A stretch of 10,371 bases of DNA from positions 57,871 through 68,241 of the forward strand of contig DIQB01000014.1 of the NCBI GenBank assembly GCA_002427165.1, in the 5' to 3' direction. This stretch comes from Firmicutes bacterium UBA5473. GTDB lineage: Bacteria; Bacillota; DTU084. A program made the translations under genes and the position numbers. The notes below the pieces were generated by a model. It did not search any database, had not been told where the DNA came from, and worked only from the letters and a program-made list of their open reading frames with translations. Shown here one piece after another: positions 1 through 6,195 of this stretch; position 1 is the first letter of the stretch; the number at the start of each line of letters is the position of its first letter.

Positions 1-2055
1 CTAGGCCTGCCAGGGGGACATGAAGGTCTACTCCTTCTAGCACAAGGCACACCTGGTGAGGATCTAGCAGCGCATCTGGGTCTCGATAGCTGGGTTTTAG
101 ACGTCTCAATCCTTGCAAACAGACCAGACTGCCTAAGCATGCTGGGGATCGCCCGGGAAGTTGCAGCCTTAACTGGGACCGAGCTGAAGCTCTCTGAGCC
201 CAAACTCCAAGAGACAGGTGGGCAAATAAAAGATAGTGCGAGAGTAGAGGTGCTAGCCGAAGATCTGTGTCCCCGCTACATGGCCCGGTTATTTACTGAT
301 GTAAAAATCGGACCTTCTCCCAGCTGGATGCAGCAGCGTCTCCTCGCCTCAGGCATGCGTCCCATCAATAATGTGGTGGACATCACAAATTACGTAATGC
401 TGGAGTATGGTCAACCCCTCCATGCCTTTGACTATGAAAAACTAGCAGGTGGCCGCGTGATCGTCAGACGGGCTAAGAAAGGCGAGACTATGGTCACCTT
501 AGATAAACAGATCCGAAAGCTGACAGACGAGATGCTTGTAATCGCAGATGAACAGGATCCTGTTTGCGTCGCTGGGATCATGGGTGGTGATCGGGCTGAG
601 GTAGGAGAGGGGACAACTCAGATTTTGCTGGAGTCTGCAAGCTTTGCCCGCGGCAGTGTGCGCAGAACCTCCCGGGCCTTGGGGCTGGCCTCAGAATCCT
701 CCCTTCGCTTTGAACGGGGAGTGGATCCTTACCTGCCCGCTCTAGCAATTCAAAGAGCTACTCAGCTATTTGAGGAGCTAGCAGGGGCCACAACTGCCAA
801 AGGCTATATCGACAAACTCAGCTCTGGGGTGCCAACTCAAAAGCGAACTATTGAGATCTCACGACAATACATCGACAGCACTTTAGGCGTCCAAATCCCC
901 ACAGAAGAAGTGAAGGAGATCTTCCGAAGACTTGGGATTGAGGGAACCTTAACGCGCGGAACCTGGCAGGTGACGATACCACATCGCCGCGGTGATCTGG
1001 AGCGTCCATGCGATCTGCTAGAGGAGGTTGCACGGCTCTGGGGCTTTGAAAAAATCCCAGCCACCTTGCCCCGGGGCGCAGCCAGCCAAGGTGCTCCCCA
1101 GCCTCAAGAGGCGTGGCAAGAGGAAGCAAGAAGGACCTTAATTCAGCTAGGCCTCAGCGAGGCCCTCAGCTACGGCTTTTTTGGCCCTGCCTTCCTTGAG
1201 AAAATGGCACTGAGCAATACCCCTTTAGGCGATGCAATTCGTGTTACAAATCCCCTCAGCGAGGAGCAGAGCCTGATGCGCACTACACTTTTGCCTTGGC
1301 TCCTTCATGCTGCAGCTCACAATAGAGCTCGCCAAGAGGAAAATTTAGCTCTGTTCGAACTGGGCAAGGTCTTCAGAAGGGGAGATGTGCCCCAGGAAGA
1401 GGGAAGATTGGGGATTGTGCTGGCAGGTCTTCTTAGCCCCGCCTCGTGGCGTTGGCAAGAGAATGAAGTTGACTTCTACACAATAAAGGGGCTTGTGGAG
1501 CGCTGTCTGCACGCTTTGCAAATCACCAACTGGCAGCTGGCCAGACCCCAAGAGCTAGAACAGAAGGCCGATCTATTGAATCTAGCTGCGGCACTTCATC
1601 CCGGCCGCAGTGCTGCGATGATAGTGAATTCCAAGGTGGTGGGTATTTTCGGAGAACTAGCACCAAACATTGCCGAGGCCTGGGATTTGGATCGGGGCAC
1701 ACAGGTGGCGGAGCTAGATCTACAGAACCTCTGGCCGGAGCGTAGCCTTGAGGTAACTCTGTTTGAGCCCCTGCCCCGGTTCCCATTTAGCCTCCGAGAT
1801 CTGGCCCTTTTAGTACCAGATGAAATCCCAGCCCAAAAGGTTCAGGAATTAATTGCCCAAGAAGGTGGAGAGCTACTCGAGTCAATCCAGCTATTTGACT
1901 TGTATGCAGGCTCTCAGGTGCCATCTGGCATGCGCTCTTTGGCCTATCGGCTGAAGCTAGGCTCTAGAGCGCGGACTATTCAGGAACAGGAGATCGAGGA
2001 GCTAGAGGCGAAGATTATAGCAAAGCTAGCACCTTTTGGCATTTCTTTGCGCTAG
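1..2055 (+). CDS. pheT: Phenylalanine--tRNA ligase beta subunit, 5'-truncated by window edge
   Basis: Beta subunit of the alpha2beta2 cytosolic enzyme that charges tRNA-Phe. The frame is open from base 1 and reads straight into the first ATG at 139, which is internal: the run DVSILANRPDCLSMLGIARE (visible residues 34-53) spans it and is a family hallmark. 684 residues are visible against about 800 in the family, so roughly 110-120 N-terminal residues (most of the tRNA-binding OB-fold) lie upstream. Domains in order: end of the OB-fold, B3/B4 editing domain from about residue 92 (RYMAR, then NNVVDITNYVMLEYGQPLHAFD), B5 domain about 275-345 (ending LLEEVARLWGFEKIP), the catalytic-like domain, and a C-terminal ferredoxin-fold anticodon-binding domain from about 590 (PRFPFSLRDLALLVPDE). 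pheS is expected just upstream. The zapA start follows 31 bases after the stop, so it is probably the first visible gene of a long operon. Confidence 0.97.
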   Translation, partial: LGLPGGHEGLLLLAQGTPGEDLAAHLGLDSWVLDVSILANRPDCLSMLGIAREVAALTGTELKLSEPKLQETGGQIKDSARVEVLAEDLCPRYMARLFTDVKIGPSPSWMQQRLLASGMRPINNVVDITNYVMLEYGQPLHAFDYEKLAGGRVIVRRAKKGETMVTLDKQIRKLTDEMLVIADEQDPVCVAGIMGGDRAEVGEGTTQILLESASFARGSVRRTSRALGLASESSLRFERGVDPYLPALAIQRATQLFEELAGATTAKGYIDKLSSGVPTQKRTIEISRQYIDSTLGVQIPTEEVKEIFRRLGIEGTLTRGTWQVTIPHRRGDLERPCDLLEEVARLWGFEKIPATLPRGAASQGAPQPQEAWQEEARRTLIQLGLSEALSYGFFGPAFLEKMALSNTPLGDAIRVTNPLSEEQSLMRTTLLPWLLHAAAHNRARQEENLALFELGKVFRRGDVPQEEGRLGIVLAGLLSPASWRWQENEVDFYTIKGLVERCLHALQITNWQLARPQELEQKADLLNLAAALHPGRSAAMIVNSKVVGIFGELAPNIAEAWDLDRGTQVAELDLQNLWPERSLEVTLFEPLPRFPFSLRDLALLVPDEIPAQKVQELIAQEGGELLESIQLFDLYAGSQVPSGMRSLAYRLKLGSRARTIQEQEIEELEAKIIAKLAPFGISLR

Positions 2056-2071
2056 TTCACAGAAAAAAGTT

Positions 2072-2081
2072 GAGGGGGGAG
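2072..2081 (+). promoter_or_regulatory. Ribosome binding site of zapA
   Basis: The purine run GAGGGGGGAG lies 5 bases before the ATG at 2087. It decides the zapA start against an in-frame TTG at 2036, which would put 17 extra residues inside the pheT end and has no family support. Confidence 0.7.
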
Positions 2082-2086
2082 AATCG

Positions 2087-2326
2087 ATGAGAATTACGCT
2101 CCAGGTGTCTGGGGAAGAATATAAACTCCGCTGCGATCTTTCCGAAGAGAGGGCCCAGGCCATAGAGGAGAAAGTGCAGTCCCAGATCAACCAGGCAGCA
2201 GGCAGAGGGCTATCCACAGTGCAGCTTTTGATCTTGGTCTCTTTAAACCTTGCTCAAGAGCTAGGAGAGCTAGAACAGGAGTATGAACAAGTGCTGGAGT
2301 TCGTAACAGCCAAGGAGCAATCATGA
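2087..2326 (+). CDS. zapA: Cell division protein ZapA
   Basis: Small cytosolic protein (79 aa) that binds FtsZ and promotes bundling of protofilaments in the Z-ring. The sequence begins MRITLQVSGEEYKLRCDLSEE, the usual beta-strand start of ZapA with its G-E-E-Y core, followed by the conserved helix and a Leu/Glu-rich C-terminal coiled coil (LAQELGELEQEYEQVLEFV, about residues 55-73) used for dimer and tetramer formation. The length fits short Firmicutes ZapA proteins. The start is set by a strong Shine-Dalgarno sequence. The gene lies 31 bases after pheT, and its TGA overlaps the ATG of the cvpA-like gene (ATGA), which suggests translational coupling. Position after pheT and before cvpA/polX matches the Bacillus subtilis order, which supports the call. 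Confidence 0.9.
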   Translation: MRITLQVSGEEYKLRCDLSEERAQAIEEKVQSQINQAAGRGLSTVQLLILVSLNLAQELGELEQEYEQVLEFVTAKEQS

Positions 2327-2835
2327 GTCCAGTAGATCTGGTAATCCTTTTGATTCTTCTCCTCTCTTTGGTCTCAGGTTGGCGCCGGGGCGCTCTGGCA
2401 GAGCTGGGGTCTTTGGCAGTGCTCCTGCTTTTGCCCTGGGCCCTGGCCTCTTTTAGCCACAGTTGCCTTGAGTTTTGGAATTCTATCATCCCCAATCTCC
2501 AGCTAGCCCAGATTCTGGCTCTGGTAACTCCAGTTTTGCTCCTGCTTTGGGCAGGAAAGTACCTGGGGAGGGTTTTGCAAAAAATCCTGCCGAGACTCCT
2601 GCTCCCTTTGAACTCATTGGCAGGGGTAGCTTTGTCTTTAGCTAAAACATTGCTTTGGTTGGGGCTGGTGGCTTCATTTTTGAGTCGCCTGCCCCACTTT
2701 TTCCACAGCTCCCTCTGGCAGGAAGCTCTGTTGCTAGAGCCCCTGGCGCTATTGGGAGACCTCTGCTTTTTGACCATCGGCAATCTCCTCGCAAGGCCCC
2801 AACCAAAATTTACCAATCCAGGGGAGTTAATTTAA
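2323..2835 (+). CDS. CvpA family membrane protein
   Basis: Integral membrane protein of 170 aa with about four hydrophobic helices (roughly residues 5-20, 27-45, 62-80 and 98-121). The N-terminus reads MSPVDLVILLILLLSLVSGWRRGAL, where the D-x-(hydrophobic)-G-x-x-R-G pattern is the CvpA signature. CvpA family members are linked to colicin V production in E. coli and more broadly to envelope stress, but the biochemical role is not known. AAGGAG at 2312-2317 lies 5 bases before the ATG. The ATG overlaps the zapA stop, and its own TAA shares its last base with the polX start (TAATG). B. subtilis has a CvpA-like gene (yshB) in the same place between zapA and polX. The family call is firm; the function is not. 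Confidence 0.85.
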   Translation: MSPVDLVILLILLLSLVSGWRRGALAELGSLAVLLLLPWALASFSHSCLEFWNSIIPNLQLAQILALVTPVLLLLWAGKYLGRVLQKILPRLLLPLNSLAGVALSLAKTLLWLGLVASFLSRLPHFFHSSLWQEALLLEPLALLGDLCFLTIGNLLARPQPKFTNPGELI

Positions 2836-4499
2836 TGGATAACCTTCAGCTTGCCCAGTTGTGGCAAAAAACTGCAGATTTGCTAGAAATTATGGGAGAG
2901 AACCCCCACCGGGCCGCAGCCTACCGTAGGGGAGCCAGAAACATCAGCAAAAGCCCTCTCTCTTTAGGCGACCTTCACGCCACAGGCCAGCTAGAGAAAA
3001 TTCCTGGCATCGGCCCTAGCCTGAAAGCCAACGTTCTAGAATTCTTGGCTACTGGCACATTGACCCTTTATCATGAGCTTGAAGCCCAAGTTGGCGATGA
3101 CCTGATGAATCTTGTCTCCCTTGGGATCTCGCCGCGGCTTGTGGGTAGGCTCCACAGAGAGCTGGGAATAGAGAACTTAGGTGAACTTGAGGCTGCAATC
3201 AAAAAGCGGCAAGTGCGCACAATGCCGCAGATGGGTCCCAAAGGGGAATTGGAGCTGAAGCGTGCAGTTGCCAGAGCACGGGATGGGCTTGCCTTCCCCG
3301 GGCCCATAGCCGAAAGCCTAGCCCAAGAATTATGCGATCTACTCGGGGAGTTGCCCCAGATTGAAAATGTAGCAATTGCAGGCGCAATCAGGCGGGGAGA
3401 GGAGCTGGCAGTTGAAGCAGAGCTAGTGGTTGCCACCACTCTCTCGAAGCTGGAGCTTGCCGAATACTTATCCGGTCTGCCAAACGTAGCAAAAATTAAG
3501 CGCGAAAAACTTACATTGGAGCTTCGCGGCGGACTGGCTGTAAAGATCACAGCCACAACCAAAGAAGCTTTCTTTCGTACCCTGTGGCAGGAGACAGGGC
3601 CTGAAGAACATCTGAAACTTGTGGAAGAGCTGGGAGAGTTGCCAGCGGATCCTCAAAGCGAAGAGAAGCTCTATTTGTCTGTGGATCTCCCCTGGATACC
3701 GCCCCAGAACCGCTGGGGCACAGATGAAGTTGCTCTGGCCCGGAGGGGAGCCTTGCCACAGCCACTTGAGCCCGCTCTTTTTCGCGGGGACTTCCACGTC
3801 CACTCCAACTGGAGCGATGGCATTCACACTCTAGCTCAACTTCAGGCAAAAGGACAGGCTTTAGGCTACGAATATCTTGCCATCTGCGATCATAGCAGGA
3901 CACTGGGGATCGCAGGAGGGCTTTCTGTGGAGAGACTACAAGCCCGGAACCAGGAGATCGAGAAGCTCAATCAAAATGGCGGCTGCAAGCTCCTGCGAGG
4001 AATTGAGCTTGAGATCGGGGGAGAGGGACAGTTGGATTATCCCCCTGAAGTTCTCTCAGAGCTGGATCTTGTGGTAGGGGCAATCCACAGAGGTTTTGGC
4101 CAGCCCCAAGGGAAAATTATGGAGCGACTAGAACGTGCCCTTTCCACAGGTGCAATTTTTATCTTAGCTCATCCCACAGGCAGGCTTCTGGGAAGGCGGG
4201 ATGCCTTGGCTGTGGACATGGAAAAACTTCTCAGTTTGGCGGAAAAGTACCATGTGGCCCTAGAGCTGAATGCAAATCCGGATCGCCTGGATCTGGGGGC
4301 AGACAACCTGCGAGCGGCAAAGGCCCGGGGAATCCCCATCGCCATCAACACAGATGCCCACAGCCGAGATAACTTGGGGCAAATTCACTGGGCCCTGAAG
4401 GTTGCAGGCAGAGCAGGCCTTGTGTCCGAGGACATTCTCAATACATACAGTTTGAATTCCATCCAAAAGAGGATAGAGAAGCAGAAAGGCGGGGGATAA
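2835..4499 (+). CDS. polX: PolX-type protein: PHP-domain nuclease with degenerate family X polymerase domain
   Basis: Cytosolic DNA-repair protein, 554 aa (bacterial PolX is usually about 570). Order: N-terminal 8-kDa-like domain with a helix-hairpin-helix (IPGIGPSLKANV, about 56-67), polymerase palm and fingers to about 310, then a PHP domain from 319. PHP metal ligands appear intact: H321 and H323 (DFHVHSNWSDG), H353 (ICDHSR), E391 (GIELEI), H418, H446 (AHPTGR), D507 and H509 (NTDAHS). The polymerase site does not: the family pattern GSxRRGxExxxDxD aligns with GAIRRGEELAVEAE, so the two Asp become E194 and E196, and the third Asp aligns with K237 (GLAVKI). I infer loss of nucleotidyl transfer and retention of 3'-5' exonuclease or AP-endonuclease activity. 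Start: ATG at 2835 with AGGGGAG 8 bases upstream; an in-frame GTG at 2655 lies inside cvpA and adds only non-homologous sequence. Confidence 0.93.
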   Translation: MDNLQLAQLWQKTADLLEIMGENPHRAAAYRRGARNISKSPLSLGDLHATGQLEKIPGIGPSLKANVLEFLATGTLTLYHELEAQVGDDLMNLVSLGISPRLVGRLHRELGIENLGELEAAIKKRQVRTMPQMGPKGELELKRAVARARDGLAFPGPIAESLAQELCDLLGELPQIENVAIAGAIRRGEELAVEAELVVATTLSKLELAEYLSGLPNVAKIKREKLTLELRGGLAVKITATTKEAFFRTLWQETGPEEHLKLVEELGELPADPQSEEKLYLSVDLPWIPPQNRWGTDEVALARRGALPQPLEPALFRGDFHVHSNWSDGIHTLAQLQAKGQALGYEYLAICDHSRTLGIAGGLSVERLQARNQEIEKLNQNGGCKLLRGIELEIGGEGQLDYPPEVLSELDLVVGAIHRGFGQPQGKIMERLERALSTGAIFILAHPTGRLLGRRDALAVDMEKLLSLAEKYHVALELNANPDRLDLGADNLRAAKARGIPIAINTDAHSRDNLGQIHWALKVAGRAGLVSEDILNTYSLNSIQKRIEKQKGGG

Positions 4500-4513
4500 T
4501 AGGGGGAGAAAAC

Positions 4514-4521
4514 AAAGGAGG
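4514..4521 (+). promoter_or_regulatory. Ribosome binding site of the DUF421 gene
   Basis: AAAGGAGG, a near-perfect anti-Shine-Dalgarno match, 7 bases before the ATG at 4529. It lies in the 29-base gap after polX, in which no promoter is evident. Confidence 0.75.
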
Positions 4522-4528
4522 CTGGCAG

Positions 4529-5230
4529 ATGAACCATTTTTTGCGGACGCTACTGATGTACGCGTTTGTTTTTTTGGTGATCAGGTTGATGGGGAAAAGA
4601 GAGATCGGCCAATTATCCCCCTTCGACTTTGTGGTAGCCATTATGATTGCGGAGCTAGCTGCGCTTCCCCTGGAGGATACCTCCATCACCTTCTCCCACG
4701 CCTTAATTCCCATCGCAACCCTGGCTGCCATTGAGATCATCTTTTCCTTTCTTTCCCTCAAAAGCACTTGGCTGCGGAGTGCAATCAATGGCAGCCCCTC
4801 AATTGTGGTTCGCAATGGGCAAATTCTTGATGGCAATCTGCGTAATTTACGCTATAATGTCAATGATCTCCTGGCACATCTCCGGCAAAAAGATATTGCC
4901 GATATTTCCGAGGTGGAGTATGCCATCTTGGAGTGTTCAGGCCAGATTAGCGTTGTGAAAAAATCCCAACTGCGGCCTGTGACGCCCCAAGATCTTAACA
5001 TTGAAACTAGCTATGAGGGGATTCCAGTACCTTTGATTATCGATGGGGAAGTACTCTATGGCAACCTAGATAAGGCCCAATTAACATACCAGTGGCTTTT
5101 GGGGGAACTTGCAAAGCTCGGGCTTGACCATCCCCGCTCTGTAATTTATGCCACCCTCAATAGCCAAGGCCAGTTCTATGCCTCACCTAGGCAAGATCTG
5201 AAGCCAGAAGATCTTTATACAAATCTTTGA
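4529..5230 (+). CDS. DUF421 / YetF family membrane protein
   Basis: 233 aa, the usual family length. About three N-terminal membrane helices (roughly residues 5-22, 33-48 and 55-75) are followed by a soluble two-part YetF C-terminal domain. Family features visible: RLMGKREIGQLSPFDFVV near residue 20, the GSPSIVVRNGQILDGNLR segment (about 88-105), the NVNDLLAHLRQ helix and the VEYAILECSGQISVV strand (about 130-144). Relatives in Bacillus include YetF and YdfS, and DUF421 proteins have been connected with spore properties and envelope functions; the molecular activity is not established. A sporulation link here is only a possibility. The gene sits between polX and a NIF3-like gene, with the latter starting 14 bases after its stop. 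Family membership is clear, function unknown. Confidence 0.88.
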   Translation: MNHFLRTLLMYAFVFLVIRLMGKREIGQLSPFDFVVAIMIAELAALPLEDTSITFSHALIPIATLAAIEIIFSFLSLKSTWLRSAINGSPSIVVRNGQILDGNLRNLRYNVNDLLAHLRQKDIADISEVEYAILECSGQISVVKKSQLRPVTPQDLNIETSYEGIPVPLIIDGEVLYGNLDKAQLTYQWLLGELAKLGLDHPRSVIYATLNSQGQFYASPRQDLKPEDLYTNL

Positions 5231-5232
5231 TT

Positions 5233-5236
5233 GGAG
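5233..5236 (+). promoter_or_regulatory. Ribosome binding site of the NIF3-like gene
   Basis: GGAG 8 bases before the ATG at 5245. It selects this ATG over an in-frame TTG at 5227, which overlaps the DUF421 stop and has no Shine-Dalgarno sequence at suitable spacing. Confidence 0.6.
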
Positions 5237-5244
5237 TGACCATA

Positions 5245-6195
5245 ATGAAATTACGAGAGATTTACCAATTAGTGATAGAGTTAGGAAAGCAAGCAGATCC
5301 TAGAGGCGAGAGCGAAGTCTACGCTGCCCTAGCCGACGCGAGACGAGAGTTCGAGAGTCTGCCTCCAAAGGAGCAAACATACTTTGATCAGGAAACCCTC
5401 TCCAACCCCTACAGCGACACTAGGATTCTCAATGGCCAGGGCGATGAGGAAATCAGTCGCCTTCTCACTGGCATCGATATGGAGCTGGGGGAAGTCCTCC
5501 TGGCCCAAGAGCTATCTAAGAGTGGCCAGCCAATTGACCTCATCTTCGCCCACCACCCCGAAGGTATAGCCTTGGCAGGGCTCGCGGAGGTAATGAAAAT
5601 GCAAGAGGAGATCCTCCACCGCTTTGGTGTACCTATAGCTCTCGCCCAGGGTATTATGGACGAGAGAATCGCAGAGGTAGCCCGAGGAATTTTGCCTGTG
5701 AACCACAACCGGGCCATCGATGGAGCGCGACTATTGGGGTTTCCTTTTATGAATTGCCACTCCCCAGCAGACAACATGGTGACCACCTTCCTTCAGAAGA
5801 TTTTCGATGCGCAAGAGCCCCGAACTGTAGGGGACGTAATGGATCTACTCTTGGAGCAGCCTGAATATCAGCTAGCAGCCAAACAAAAAATGGGAATGCG
5901 AGTGGTCTCAGGAGACAAAAAGCGCCGTGCAGGCCGTGTTTTCGTAGATATGACAGGCGGTACAGGTGGCTCTAAAGAGATCTTTGCGCATCTCGCACAA
6001 AAGGGCATCGGTACAATTGTTGGTATGCACATCAGTGAGAAAAATTTAGAGCAGGCCAAAGCCCACCACGTCAATGTGGTAATCGCAGGGCACATTGCCA
6101 GCGATTCTTTGGGCATGAACCTGATTCTAGACAGAATCGAACGCCAAGGCGTTGAGATTCTCACCTGCTCCGGGCTGATGAGGGTTAAAAGGTAG
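5245..6195 (+). CDS. NIF3-like (NGG1p-interacting factor 3) family protein
   Basis: 316 aa, cytosolic, resembling the NIF3 / DUF34 family of ring-forming dimetal proteins whose reaction is not settled. The key family motif is FAHHPEG (residues 101-107; H103 and H104 as likely metal ligands). Other candidate ligands are H172 and D176 (NCHSPADN) and the C-terminal AGHIASDSLGMN (H283, D287), which matches the usual GH-x-x-S-E motif with Asp in place of Glu. Residues 1-80 form an N-terminal extension rich in charged residues ahead of the core, and a linker near 185-230 separates the two halves. The start ATG has GGAG 8 bases upstream. The stop TAG abuts the ATG of the U32 gene with no spacer, which suggests coupled translation. 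I call the family with good confidence but assign no reaction. Confidence 0.82.
   Translation: MKLREIYQLVIELGKQADPRGESEVYAALADARREFESLPPKEQTYFDQETLSNPYSDTRILNGQGDEEISRLLTGIDMELGEVLLAQELSKSGQPIDLIFAHHPEGIALAGLAEVMKMQEEILHRFGVPIALAQGIMDERIAEVARGILPVNHNRAIDGARLLGFPFMNCHSPADNMVTTFLQKIFDAQEPRTVGDVMDLLLEQPEYQLAAKQKMGMRVVSGDKKRRAGRVFVDMTGGTGGSKEIFAHLAQKGIGTIVGMHISEKNLEQAKAHHVNVVIAGHIASDSLGMNLILDRIERQGVEILTCSGLMRVKR

Noticed and set aside
2187..2816. A 209-codon open frame on the - strand opposite zapA and cvpA
   Set aside because: It lies fully opposite two genes with clear family matches, the translation is Arg/Ser-rich and low in meaning, and no Shine-Dalgarno sequence or family motif is visible.
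2655..2834. Upstream extension of the polX frame to a GTG inside cvpA
   Set aside because: The extra 60 residues do not resemble PolX, while the ATG at 2835 has AGGGGAG at good spacing and gives the family N-terminus.
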